This document shows, piece by piece, positions 1 through 8,597 of a stretch of DNA of 64,000 nucleotides. Position 1 is the first letter of the stretch; the number at the start of each line of letters is the position of its first letter. Source of the DNA: Extibacter muris (GTDB lineage Bacteria > Bacillota > Clostridia > Lachnospirales > Lachnospiraceae). The notes below the pieces were generated by a model. The model ran no database searches and had not been told where the DNA came from. It worked only from the letters and a program-made list of their open reading frames with translations. The stretch is taken from positions 299,124 through 363,123 of the forward strand of contig NZ_SMMX01000002.1 in the NCBI RefSeq assembly GCF_004345005.1, in the 5' to 3' direction. A program made the translations under genes and the position numbers.

Positions 1-108
1 TATGCGGCAGATTTCTTCATCACCTTATACCGGGAGAAGAAAGAAGATATACCGGACCGTGTGTGGCAGGTAAAAGACAGGCTGCTGGACAAGCTATCTA
101 AAGAATGA
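1..108 (+). CDS. 3' end of an unidentified protein
   Basis: An open frame enters from the left edge and ends in TGA at 106-108. It gives the last 35 residues of a charged, probably helical C-terminus (ending DKLSKE). No start or domain is visible, so I do not name it. A strong hairpin with a T-run follows 90 bases later, consistent with the end of a transcription unit. Confidence 0.5.
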   Translation, partial: YAADFFITLYREKKEDIPDRVWQVKDRLLDKLSKE

Positions 109-117
109 TATGTACAA

Positions 118-233
118 TTTCCCGGCCCGCGCAAAAGTTTTAGAAACAGTTGTTGACGAGGAACCCGGGAAGGTTTATACTGTAAATGTCACAGACGAGG
201 ACGTCGTATTTTATATACGGCGTCCTTTTTTCA
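118..233 (+). promoter_or_regulatory. candidate structured leader RNA before the aminotransferase
   Basis: Between the upstream stop and the aminotransferase lies a compact block that can fold. Bases 119-125 pair with 165-171, enclosing a small GTTT/AAAC hairpin at 137-147. The word GACGAGGA occurs twice, at about 154 and 194. An intrinsic terminator at 198-231 follows directly. A folded domain followed by a terminator and then a gene is the usual layout of a riboswitch or attenuator. The string GTTGACGAGG followed by GGTTTAT recalls part of the glmS ribozyme core, but the cleavage-site core and the TCGGCGG segment are missing. It could equally be the 3' untranslated region of the upstream gene. 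Confidence 0.3.
198..231 (+). terminator. intrinsic terminator
   Basis: A 12-bp stem (198-209 with 215-226, one G-U pair) has a 5-base loop and is followed by six Ts. It either ends the upstream gene or acts as the expression platform of the leader before the aminotransferase. Confidence 0.8.
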
Positions 234-298
234 TTGCATAATCTGTGAATAAGGGAGACTGTTAAAAGCCAGGTAGTAGAGAAAGTGAGGAGATTAGT

Positions 299-1534
299 AT
301 GAGACTGAAGGATACGGGACTTACGGCCAGAGAACTGAAGGCTCTGGCAGACAAGTACATGGTGGAGACTTATCCAAGATACGACTTTGTCGCAGAGCGG
401 GCGGAAGGCATGTACCTTTATGATGAGAAAGGAGATGCCTACCTTGACTTTTACGGAGGAGTAGCGGTCAACAGCGCCGGCAACAGAAACGAGAAGGTTA
501 TACAGGCAATCAAGGAGCAGGCAGACGATATCATACATACGTTTAACTATCCATATACAGTGCCTCAGGCGCTGCTCGCCAGGAAGATATGCGATACGAT
601 AGGAATGGATAAGATATTTTACCAGAATTCAGGTACAGAGGCGAATGAGTGTATGATCAAGATGGCAAGAAAATACGGTACGGACAAATATGGTAAGAAC
701 CGTTATCATATCATCACCGCAAAAAATGGATTCCATGGAAGGACGTATGGAGCCATGTCCGCGACCGGACAGCCGGACAGTGCCATACAGCAGGGATTCA
801 TGCCCGTGGTACCTGGTTTTGCCTATGCAGAATTCAACAATCTGGACGACTTTGCTTCTAAGGTGACCCCAGACACGATAGCTGTCATGATAGAGCCCGT
901 ACAGGGGGAAGGAGGCGTGCATCCTGCGACGCAGGAATTCATGGAAGGGCTCAGGAAGCTCTGCGATGACAATGATATGCTCCTGCTGTTCGATGAGGTG
1001 CAGACTGGATGGGGACGGACAGGGACAGTGATGGCATATATGGGGTATGGTGTAAGACCGGATGCGGTGTCCATGGCAAAGGCCATGGGAGGCGGCATGC
1101 CTATCGGAGCATGCTGCGCACGGAAGGAAGTAGCGGAGGCGCTCGGTGCAGGAAGCCATGGATCCACTTATGGGGGGAATGCGCTTGCATGTGCAGCCGC
1201 TCTGGCATCCATATCGGAGATTCTGGATAACGATCTGAGCGCAAATGCGGCAAAGGTAGGAAAATACCTGCAGAGAAGGCTTGCAGCCCTGCCGCACGTA
1301 AGAGAAGTGAGGGGACGGGGGCTGCTGGCAGGGTGTGAATACGATATTCCCATTGCTACGGAAGTGAAATGGGCAGCCCTGAAAAGACGGGCATTGATTA
1401 CAGCTATCGGTGACAGCGTCAACAGGATGGTCCCGCCGCTGACAGCTACAAAGAGGGACGTGGATAAACTCGCAGGCATTATGAGGGAGGCCATTGAGGA
1501 GGCGGCAGGAGGGCAGACAGCCAAAGCAGGTTAA
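299..1534 (+). CDS. class III PLP aminotransferase, acetylornithine/ornithine type
   Basis: The 411-residue product is a fold-type I, class III aminotransferase that would move an amino group from an omega-amino donor such as N-acetylornithine or ornithine to 2-oxoglutarate. Class hallmarks are present: a GTEANE phosphate-binding turn, the FDEVQTGWGRTG segment holding the PLP-binding Asp, and the Schiff-base Lys in MAKAMGGGMPIGA. Length is normal for the family. The ATG has a GAGGAG ribosome binding site. No other arginine gene lies nearby, so ArgD itself is not proven; an ornithine or GABA-type aminotransferase is also possible. A folded leader and terminator upstream suggest transcriptional control. 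Confidence 0.85.
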   Translation: MRLKDTGLTARELKALADKYMVETYPRYDFVAERAEGMYLYDEKGDAYLDFYGGVAVNSAGNRNEKVIQAIKEQADDIIHTFNYPYTVPQALLARKICDTIGMDKIFYQNSGTEANECMIKMARKYGTDKYGKNRYHIITAKNGFHGRTYGAMSATGQPDSAIQQGFMPVVPGFAYAEFNNLDDFASKVTPDTIAVMIEPVQGEGGVHPATQEFMEGLRKLCDDNDMLLLFDEVQTGWGRTGTVMAYMGYGVRPDAVSMAKAMGGGMPIGACCARKEVAEALGAGSHGSTYGGNALACAAALASISEILDNDLSANAAKVGKYLQRRLAALPHVREVRGRGLLAGCEYDIPIATEVKWAALKRRALITAIGDSVNRMVPPLTATKRDVDKLAGIMREAIEEAAGGQTAKAG

Positions 1535-1538
1535 GCAG

Positions 1539-2189
1539 CTAGATGCCACGCCCCCTGTCCTCTGCATTTTCAATATCAGGAAGCAGTTCAAAATAGAAAT
1601 CCTGATATTCTTTTGCCAGTGCCTGATTGATAAGATTCTGTACAATCTTAAAGCGGGAGATGGATATCTCGTCCCGGTCAAACGTAATGTATACGCTGAT
1701 CCATAGTTTTCTTCCCGTCCGTACGATATCATAGTACAGCCTGTCGTACCCGTACGCATCCAGAACCGGTGTGATAATCTCTTTGATGCGGCAGACTGTC
1801 TCTTCCTCCGGTGGAAGCAGGAACAGGTCTCTGAGCCCTGTTATGACAGTACGGACAGGCACAGGCAGCATTATCTGTATATTGTTTACAATCAGGCCTA
1901 CGGTTACCGAGGCCATGATAGTGCCCTTTACGGCCATGAACAGAGACTCTATCTGCATATAGCCGAACGGCCTCTATTCGCTTGACGGCTTATAAAGCAG
2001 CGGTACGAGGAACAGAGAGAAGAATATCATAAGCAGTTCGACGCCGTCATAAAGCGCGTCAAGAAGAACCGCCTGTGAACTTGTGTACACAGCCATGATA
2101 AACTACAGTATGACAAAGACGGTTCCGCCGGCCAGTGAGATTTTCAAGGCTGATTTTTCATGTTTCTGCCTGTGCAGATCAATGTTCAT
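1539..2189 (-). pseudogene. decayed cation diffusion facilitator (CDF) gene with two in-frame TAGs
   Basis: One continuous reading frame runs from an ATG overlapping the maf stop to a stop at 1539, broken only by two TAG codons (1974-1976 and 2103-2105). The translation resembles a CDF metal-efflux protein: TM1-TM3 at the start and the soluble cytoplasmic C-terminal domain at the end. TM4-TM6 appear to be missing, as the sequence jumps from a TM3-like segment ending NNIQIML straight to the pre-domain PVPVRTV. At 216 codons it is well short of the roughly 300 residues of the family. It probably followed maf as a translationally coupled second gene. I infer a dead gene rather than stop-codon readthrough, because the internal loss alone would abolish transport. 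Confidence 0.75.
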
Positions 2190-2760
2190 AGCACATACCC
2201 CTGTCTAGCTCGTGGTACAGACGTGCTATCGGCAGACCGACCACATTGTTATAGTCACCGCTGATACATTTTACATGGATGGCAAACGGTCCCTGGATGC
2301 CATAGGCTCCTGCTTTGTCTAAGGGATCCCCTGTCGCGATGTAGGACTGCAGATCCTGGCGGGAAACAGGATAGAACGTCACATTCGTCTTTTCATAAAA
2401 GGTTCGGACATCCGGTGTCTTTACACTTCCCGTTACGAGGGACACCCCGGTATAAACCTGATGGGTACGGTCCGCCAGCAGGGAAAGCATGTCATAGGCC
2501 TCCAAAGCACCCGAAGGTTTTCCGAGTATCTCGCCATTGTATACGACAACCGTGTCTGCGCCGATTACAGTACACGGTTTTGCCGGCAGCGTCTTGAATA
2601 TATGCAGCGCTTTCTGGCGGGCCAGGTTCATGACAATCTCCGGGGGATTGTCCCCGGCCATTATTTCTTCTATATCAGCCGGCATGACATCAAAGATAAA
2701 TCCAGCCTGCGTTAATAATTCTTTTCTGCGTGGCGAAGCCGAAGCAAGGACGTATTTCAC
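2179..2760 (-). CDS. maf: Maf-family nucleotide pyrophosphatase
   Basis: This 193-residue protein is a Maf/YhdE nucleotide pyrophosphatase, a house-cleaning enzyme that hydrolyses dTTP, UTP or modified NTPs to monophosphates and is linked to septum control in Bacillus. It opens with the family signature ASASPRRKELL and carries the GADTVV metal/substrate motif and the DKAGAYGIQG motif near the C-terminus. The start is GTG with a strong AAAGGAGG site a few bases upstream. Its stop overlaps the start of the decayed CDF gene by 11 bases, so the two probably formed an operon. Confidence 0.93.
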   Translation of the reverse strand: MKYVLASASPRRKELLTQAGFIFDVMPADIEEIMAGDNPPEIVMNLARQKALHIFKTLPAKPCTVIGADTVVVYNGEILGKPSGALEAYDMLSLLADRTHQVYTGVSLVTGSVKTPDVRTFYEKTNVTFYPVSRQDLQSYIATGDPLDKAGAYGIQGPFAIHVKCISGDYNNVVGLPIARLYHELDRGMCYEH

Positions 2761-2918
2761 AACGTGTTCCTCCTTTTTTAAAACAGTGTTTTCTGATGTG
2801 GCTTTACGATTTGCATTTATTATATCACAATACGGGTTTATTTTTTACCAGATTTGCTCTATAATGTAACTCGTGATGACAATCTGAAAGAGAATAGAAA
2901 TAATGGAGGAACGATACT

Positions 2919-3455
2919 ATGTACATCAGTGAGATTACGACGACGGCGCCGGCCGACGAGAGGATGCCGCTGGAACGCAAAATGTATGAGACGCTTGATA
3001 AATTGAAGATTCCGTATGAGCGTGTGGATAATGAACCGGCTGCGTCTATGGAAGAGTGTGCGGCTGTGGACAAGGCGATTGGCACGGAGATCCGTAAGAA
3101 TGTATTCTTATGCAACCAGAAGAAGACGACATTTTTCCTTCTTGTCATGCCGGCGGATAAAGCGTTCGACACGGCATCATTCAGCAAGAAGCTCGGCGTG
3201 TCGCACATGTCGTTTGCACCGCCGGAAAAGATGATGGAACATCTGGGCACGACCCCGGGTTCCGCAAGTGTGGCAGGGCTTCTCAACGACGAGGATGACT
3301 ATGTGCAGGTGATTGTGGATAAGGAAGTGGCGGAAAGCGAATGGTTCGGCTGCAACCCCGGCATCAACACGAGCCATCTGAAGTTCAAGACAAAGGATCT
3401 GCTCACGAAATTCCTGCCGCACGTGCATCACAGGGCAAGAATCGTTGAGCTGTAG
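2919..3455 (+). CDS. prolyl-tRNA editing protein, ProX/YbaK type
   Basis: The 178-residue product belongs to the YbaK/ProX deacylases, free-standing relatives of the ProRS editing domain that hydrolyse mischarged Ala-tRNA(Pro). Family features include the N-terminal PYERVDNEPAASMEE segment, the conserved Lys in IRKNVFLCNQKK, and the GTTPGSASVAGLL loop that shapes the substrate pocket. The ribosome site GGAGG lies just upstream. A possible -10 (TATAAT, 2860-2865) sits in the divergent gap with maf. A second, different YbaK-like gene occurs at 14.3 kb. The exact amino-acid specificity is inferred from family resemblance. Confidence 0.85.
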   Translation: MYISEITTTAPADERMPLERKMYETLDKLKIPYERVDNEPAASMEECAAVDKAIGTEIRKNVFLCNQKKTTFFLLVMPADKAFDTASFSKKLGVSHMSFAPPEKMMEHLGTTPGSASVAGLLNDEDDYVQVIVDKEVAESEWFGCNPGINTSHLKFKTKDLLTKFLPHVHHRARIVEL

Positions 3456-3497
3456 AGGTTGCGGGCCGACTATAATATGGGTAAGGAACAGAAGAAT

Positions 3498-5204
3498 ATG
3501 AAGTCAGAATCAGATTTAAGACAGTTGCTATATAGTATAGACCACAAAGGATATCCGGCGTATAAAGGGACGAAAGGAATCTATCGTTTTGGAACGTATG
3601 AATTATCTATAGACCATGTCCAGGGGGATCCCTTTGCGGCCCCGTCCAGGCTGAGTGTCAGAGTGCATGGCCGTACGGCAGGATTTCCGGTGAGGCTGTA
3701 TGATGAAAAGTACAAACGCATTGCACTGCAGGACTATGTGACCAGGCAGTTTGCGGCACAGACGGCCCGCTATACGTTTCAGGCCAAAGGCTCTGGAAAA
3801 AGTGGAATTATCTCGGTGACTTGCTGTGGCCAGGAAGTTCTGGAACGCACGGCCTGTACGATAGACGAGCAGTCCGGAGATGTTACCGTGCGTTTTGAGG
3901 TCGGCTTCCCGTCCAACGGACGGACCATCAATGCAAAAGAGCTGATTAAGATACTATATGATTATCTGCCGGATTGCGTGGAAAAATCAATGCTGTATGG
4001 GAATCTGAATGCCCGGACAGTAGAAAAGGTCATGGAACTCAGCGTTGACCGAGATTACATCCTTGGCGAACTGGACCGCCTCGGGCTTGCGGCGTTTATC
4101 GCGAACGGATCTATACTGCCAAGAGAGTCGGGCGTGTCACAGAAGCCGATGAAGGAAGCTGTCGCATTCGTCTCGCCGGAGCAGATGGAGGTCACGCTTG
4201 AGCTGCCTTTTAAAGGAACGCTTACCGGCATGGGAATCAAGAGAGGGATTACACTTATCGTAGGCGGAGGCTATCACGGCAAGTCCACGCTCCTTAAGGC
4301 GCTGGAATCCGGGGTATATCCGCATATAGCCGGAGACGGCAGGGAGTATGTCGTGACGGACAGCTCTGCGGTAAAGCTCAGGGCAGAGGATGGAAGGAGC
4401 ATCAGGCACACGGATATCTCTATGTTCATCAATGACCTGCCGAACGGGAAAGACACGAGAGCATTTTACACAGAAGATGCCAGCGGCAGTACGTCCCAGG
4501 CGGCCAACGTGGTAGAGGGCCTGGAGGCAGGGGCAAAAGTATTCTTCATAGACGAAGATACGAGCGCCACGAACTTTATGGTCCGGGACGAGCTGATGCA
4601 GCAGGTCATCCACCGCGATATGGAACCGATCACACCGTTTATAGAGAGGGTAAGAGACCTGTATGAGATGTATGGCATCTCTACTGTCATCGTAGCGGGA
4701 AGTTCCGGGGCATATTTCCAGGTGGCGGATGACATTATCCAGATGGACCGGTATGTGCCAAAAGTGATTACGCAGGCGGCAAAAGAGGCAGCCGAAGAGT
4801 ATCCGGAGCTGGAACTGCCGGCGGACAAGCCCAAGATGCCGGAATTCAGAAGAATTGCCAAAAATAATCCGGGACTGAAGCAGAAAGGGCGTATCAAGAT
4901 AAAGACGTTTGGGAAAGACGGCGTACAGCTGAACCACGACACGATTGACCTGCGTTATGTGGAACAGCTGGCTGACGCAGAACAGCTCACCTGTCTCGGC
5001 TACATCGTAAAGCATATGGAAGAGCACATGATGGACGGAAAAATGACGATACGGCAGCTTGTAGAAAAGCTGACATCTGATTTGGATAAAATGGGATTTA
5101 AAGCAGTCTGCGGCGAATCTTACCTTCCGGGCAATCTGGCGCTGCCGAGAAAACAGGAAATCTACGCTTGCCTGAACCGTTACAGACGGTTGGGGACACG
5201 TTAA
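3498..5204 (+). CDS. ABC-class ATPase of the Pfam ABC_ATPase family
   Basis: This roughly 568-residue soluble protein is a stand-alone ATPase of the ABC class, a family common in Firmicutes with no agreed function. It has a Walker A GGGYHGKSTLL at about residues 256-266 and a Walker B VFFIDEDTSATNFM near 348-360, followed by a long C-terminal region. There are no membrane segments. I take ATG 3498, preceded by AAGGAAC at good spacing, over an in-frame TTG at 3459 and an ATG at 3477. It starts just after the editing gene and may share its transcript. Its stop codon lies inside a 76-bp perfect palindrome. Confidence 0.85.
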   Translation: MKSESDLRQLLYSIDHKGYPAYKGTKGIYRFGTYELSIDHVQGDPFAAPSRLSVRVHGRTAGFPVRLYDEKYKRIALQDYVTRQFAAQTARYTFQAKGSGKSGIISVTCCGQEVLERTACTIDEQSGDVTVRFEVGFPSNGRTINAKELIKILYDYLPDCVEKSMLYGNLNARTVEKVMELSVDRDYILGELDRLGLAAFIANGSILPRESGVSQKPMKEAVAFVSPEQMEVTLELPFKGTLTGMGIKRGITLIVGGGYHGKSTLLKALESGVYPHIAGDGREYVVTDSSAVKLRAEDGRSIRHTDISMFINDLPNGKDTRAFYTEDASGSTSQAANVVEGLEAGAKVFFIDEDTSATNFMVRDELMQQVIHRDMEPITPFIERVRDLYEMYGISTVIVAGSSGAYFQVADDIIQMDRYVPKVITQAAKEAAEEYPELELPADKPKMPEFRRIAKNNPGLKQKGRIKIKTFGKDGVQLNHDTIDLRYVEQLADAEQLTCLGYIVKHMEEHMMDGKMTIRQLVEKLTSDLDKMGFKAVCGESYLPGNLALPRKQEIYACLNRYRRLGTR

Positions 5205-5267
5205 AACGAAATGGGGACGGAGGTTTTTTAAAAAACCTCCGTCCCCATTTCGTTTTAACGTGTCCCC
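5192..5267. repeat. 76-bp perfect palindrome (dispersed REP-like element, copy 1)
   Basis: Two 38-base arms are exact reverse complements around a central T6A6. The left arm includes the last codons and stop of the ATPase gene, and the right arm ends five bases before the stop of the convergent carboxypeptidase. A transcript from either strand would form a very stable hairpin, so it probably terminates both genes. A related copy at 6630-6687 shares the GGGGACGGAGG core and the GGGACACGTTAAAA outer arm, so this is a mobile-type repeat rather than a local terminator. Confidence 0.9.
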
Positions 5268-5272
5268 GCTGC

Positions 5273-6550
5273 CTATAGCAGCAGATTGTTGAGGGCATCT
5301 TTCAATGCGCTCTGATAACTTACTTCATCAACGGTTTCTCCGGCGATGATATCCTTGCTGCCGATTTCTTTTCCTGCCAGATAGTATTTCATTTCTCCAA
5401 TCTTAGTCCCTTTTTTAATCGGAGCCTTCAAATTCTTTTTCAATACTTTTTTCTTTTCAATGCTGTTCAGGTCGGCTCCGGTCGTGTCTATGTAGGCAAA
5501 AGGTTCTGTCTGTTCTGCCTTGATTGTCTTTTTTACTCCTCTGGTGAGTGCGACAGGCTTGATGGAGGCTGTTTTTTCTTCTTCGTATTTGTTGCACTTT
5601 CCGAATCCATAGTTCAGCAGCGTGGTGGCGTCGTTGAAGCGGGCTTTATGGTCGGGCGCAGCCATTATGACAGCAATCAATTCCATGCCGTTTTTTTCTG
5701 CTGTGGCTGAGACGCAGTATTTGGCTTTGTCTGTGGAACCTGTCTTCAGGCCTGTCGCGTATTCATACTGGCGTACCAGCTTGTTTGTGTTCGTCAGCCC
5801 GAATTCGGTAGTCCCCTTTTTGGTCGTATGTGTTATGTCTTCCATCCATATCATGGAATAGTCCCGGATCTGCGGGTATGTAGTGATTAATTCACGGGAC
5901 ATCAGCGCGATATCCCTGGCTGTCGTGAGATGTCCGTCTGTATCCAGGCCATTGCAGTTCACGAAATGTGTATTGTCCATGCCAAGCCCTTTGGCGCGTT
6001 CATTCATATTTTTCACAAATTCTTCTTCGTTCCCGCATATGTATTCCGCCATCGCAACGCAGGCGTCGTTGGCCGAGGCCACTGCAATACATTTGATCAT
6101 CGTATCTACGGTCTGGGTCTCGCCAGGCTCCAGGAATACCTGTGAGCCGCCCATAGAAGCGGCAAATTCCGAGGTGGATACAGAATCTTCGAGCTTGATC
6201 TTCCCGTCCTTCAGAGCGTCAAATATGAGCAGCAGCGTCATGATCTTCGTCACGCTGGCAGGCGGGCGCTGCTCATCGGCTTCTTTCTCGTAGATTACCT
6301 GTCCGGTTGAGGCTTCCATCAGGATGGCTGACGGAGCGGAGACGTCTAGTCCGGTCGCAGCGTCCTGTCCGGCACCGGAATCCGATTCGGTGTCCGTGCT
6401 TTCATCCGTGCCGGCATCGCTGTTTTGTTCCTGGCTCTGCCCGGTGTCCTCTTCATAGAGGAGAATGTTGTCCGGCGGCGCGGCAAGAGCGACAGACTGG
6501 GTACATAAAAATACGCATATTAGTAGAGCAAAGAATCGCTTCATTGGCAA
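5273..6550 (-). CDS. D-alanyl-D-alanine carboxypeptidase (DacF/DacA type)
   Basis: The 425-residue precursor has a signal peptide (MPMKRFFALLICVFLC... cut near AAP) followed by an acidic, Ser/Thr/Asp-rich linker and an S11 peptidase domain. The active-site triads are all present: SVTK with the acylated Ser, SAND, and KTG in LKTGSTDKAKYC. It trims the terminal D-Ala of peptidoglycan stem peptides outside the membrane. The C-terminal part matches the beta-rich PBP5 domain. A second S11 gene lies at 11.8 kb. A palindromic repeat lies on each side of this gene, one near each end. Confidence 0.93.
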   Translation of the reverse strand: MPMKRFFALLICVFLCTQSVALAAPPDNILLYEEDTGQSQEQNSDAGTDESTDTESDSGAGQDAATGLDVSAPSAILMEASTGQVIYEKEADEQRPPASVTKIMTLLLIFDALKDGKIKLEDSVSTSEFAASMGGSQVFLEPGETQTVDTMIKCIAVASANDACVAMAEYICGNEEEFVKNMNERAKGLGMDNTHFVNCNGLDTDGHLTTARDIALMSRELITTYPQIRDYSMIWMEDITHTTKKGTTEFGLTNTNKLVRQYEYATGLKTGSTDKAKYCVSATAEKNGMELIAVIMAAPDHKARFNDATTLLNYGFGKCNKYEEEKTASIKPVALTRGVKKTIKAEQTEPFAYIDTTGADLNSIEKKKVLKKNLKAPIKKGTKIGEMKYYLAGKEIGSKDIIAGETVDEVSYQSALKDALNNLLL

Positions 6551-6629
6551 CTCTCCATATAGATTCTATTATTACCAGTGTAGTGGAAAAGGAGGGAAAA
6601 TATAACCTGGGACAGGGTAAAAATAAAAA

Positions 6630-6687
6630 GGGACACGTTAAAATGAATTGGGGACGGAGGTTTTTTAAAAAACCTCCGTCCCCAATT
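6630..6687. repeat. palindromic REP-like element, copy 2
   Basis: The core 6646-6687 is a perfect 42-bp palindrome around T6A6 and contains the same GGGGACGGAGG arm as the 5.2 kb copy. The left flank 6630-6645 repeats the GGGACACGTTAAAA outer arm with one difference, while the right outer arm has diverged. It lies between the aminopeptidase stop and the carboxypeptidase start and could terminate the aminopeptidase transcript. Confidence 0.85.
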
Positions 6688-6699
6688 ACTTTAAGAAAA

Positions 6700-8487
6700 T
6701 TAAATTGCTCTTGTGTATTCTTTCAGCCATTCTTTTTCGTCTTCATCCAGATGTGGGGAGACGATGTCGTATACTTTGGCGTGGTATGCGTTCAGCTGGT
6801 CTTTGTCTGCCTGTGACAGCAGTTCCGGCTTGATGGCGTCCAGATCTATCGGCACATAGGTGATAGGTTCAAAATACAGGAACTGTCCGTAGTCTGTGCA
6901 GTCCCCTTTTCTTACGACCATCTCGTTCTCCGTGCGGATGCCGTGGGAACCTTCGATATACAGTCCGGGCTCATTCGTGATTACCATGCCTGGTTCCAGC
7001 GGATGCTTTTCTTTCTCCCGGATAGCACAGCGGAAGCCGGTAGGGGCTTCATGGATGTTCATCAGATATCCCACGCCGTGGCCGGTTCCATGATTGAAGT
7101 TCTGGCCCCGTTCCCAGAGCGGCTGCCTTGCGAGCACATCCAGGTTATAGCCCGTAGTACCATAGAGGAACACTGCTGCAGCCAGATGCAGGTTGCACTT
7201 GAGGACTGCCGTAAAGTCCTCCTTCATGTTATCCGGAATATTGCCAAGGGCAAAGGTTCTAGTGATGTCGGTGGAACCTTCGTAATATCCACCGCCCGTG
7301 TCCGTCAGGAAAAGAGAACCTTCCTTCAGCGATACGTTCGTCTCCGGCGTCGATGTATAGTGTACGATGGCCCCGTGTTCGCCGAATCCGCAGATTGGCT
7401 CAAAGCTCTGCCACAGGTAGCCTTCCTGCTCTTTTCGGAACTCTTCCAGCTTATCTGCCGCGCTGAGCTCGGTAATCTCGATCTTGCCGACCTGTTTCTT
7501 CAGCCAGTACATGAACTTTGTGACAGCCACGCCATCTTTTACGTGTGCCTTGACAATATTCTGAAGTTCCGTATCATTTTTCATGGCTTTCATAAGAATC
7601 GTCGGGTTGATCTGCTCCACAACCTTAGTGCCCTTTGGAAGGTTGTTATACAAAGCATAGTTTAACCTGGAAGGGTCTACAAGCACGGTATCGCTCTCTT
7701 TAAACGACTTCACATCCTCATATACCGCATTGTAAGGATGGATGGAAATATTGTCTGCCGCCAGCTTTGCCTTCATTTCTTCCGTCAGCTTTCTCTCATC
7801 GATATAAAGCTTCATGTCCTCCATAGTGATGACAGCGTAGGAGAGAAGAAGTGGAAAATATTCGATATCATTGCCGCGCAGATTCGTCGTCCAGCACACG
7901 TCATCCAGTGCCCCGATAACGTGGATGTCAGCCCCCGCGGATTTCATGGCTTCGCGGATGCGGGCGAGCTTGGACGCGGTAGAGGCTCCCGTATAAGCTT
8001 CCTCGAGCGCGAATGCAGGCTCTTCTGAAAGCGGCGGACGGTCGTCCCATATCCTGTCGATCAGATCCTCGGAATAATCGATCTTTCCGTTCTTAGGAGC
8101 GACGGCGGCTTCAAGAGCCTGTCCTTCTCCCATGGCAACGACACGGCCGTCAAATCCCAAAGTCCCATATTCAGGCAGTGCTTCTGTAATAAATTCTTCT
8201 ACAGAAGGAACGCCGGGATTCCCCATCTTGAACAGCCTGACGCCGCTTTTGTCCAGCTGCTTTTCAGCCTGGATGAAGTATCTGCCGTCGGTCCACAGGC
8301 CTGCCTCGGTCGGCGTGATTACAGCCGTCCCGGCGGAACCTGTAAAGCCTGTGATAAATGCTCTCGCCTTGAAATGTTCCCCAACATATTCGCTCTGATG
8401 GCAATCGTCCGTCGGCACCATGTAGATGTCGAAGCCTTTTTCTGCCATCAGTGCACGCAGAGCAGTGAGCCTTTCTCGTATATTCAT
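6700..8487 (-). CDS. aminopeptidase P family (M24) Xaa-Pro peptidase
   Basis: The 595-residue cytoplasmic enzyme is the long form of aminopeptidase P, with two creatinase-like N-terminal domains and a C-terminal pita-bread M24 domain. It removes N-terminal residues preceding proline. The dinuclear metal ligands are recognisable in order: Asp in LTDTGGGYYEGSTDITRT, His in NHGTGHGVGY, Glu in TNEPGLYIE and Glu in GIRTENEMVV. The start ATG has GGGAGG upstream. It stands alone between a repeat element and a divergent HAD gene. Confidence 0.94.
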   Translation of the reverse strand: MNIRERLTALRALMAEKGFDIYMVPTDDCHQSEYVGEHFKARAFITGFTGSAGTAVITPTEAGLWTDGRYFIQAEKQLDKSGVRLFKMGNPGVPSVEEFITEALPEYGTLGFDGRVVAMGEGQALEAAVAPKNGKIDYSEDLIDRIWDDRPPLSEEPAFALEEAYTGASTASKLARIREAMKSAGADIHVIGALDDVCWTTNLRGNDIEYFPLLLSYAVITMEDMKLYIDERKLTEEMKAKLAADNISIHPYNAVYEDVKSFKESDTVLVDPSRLNYALYNNLPKGTKVVEQINPTILMKAMKNDTELQNIVKAHVKDGVAVTKFMYWLKKQVGKIEITELSAADKLEEFRKEQEGYLWQSFEPICGFGEHGAIVHYTSTPETNVSLKEGSLFLTDTGGGYYEGSTDITRTFALGNIPDNMKEDFTAVLKCNLHLAAAVFLYGTTGYNLDVLARQPLWERGQNFNHGTGHGVGYLMNIHEAPTGFRCAIREKEKHPLEPGMVITNEPGLYIEGSHGIRTENEMVVRKGDCTDYGQFLYFEPITYVPIDLDAIKPELLSQADKDQLNAYHAKVYDIVSPHLDEDEKEWLKEYTRAI

Positions 8488-8597
8488 GTTAAAACCTCCC
8501 TTTTGTTATAAATGTCTCTAATATAGAATTCTAACATATATGTTTGCAAATTCAAAGGAATAATTATATAATTATCACGATATAAAAGGAGCAGATT

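Noticed and set aside
118..180. glmS ribozyme upstream of the aminotransferase
   Set aside because: Only a short GTTGACGAGG/GGTTTAT resemblance exists; the AGCGCC cleavage site and the TCGAAATTTCGGCGG core are absent, and the downstream gene is not glmS.
629..1759. Long minus-strand frame opposite the aminotransferase
   Set aside because: It is the mirror of a well-supported gene, has no recognisable domain and no ribosome site.
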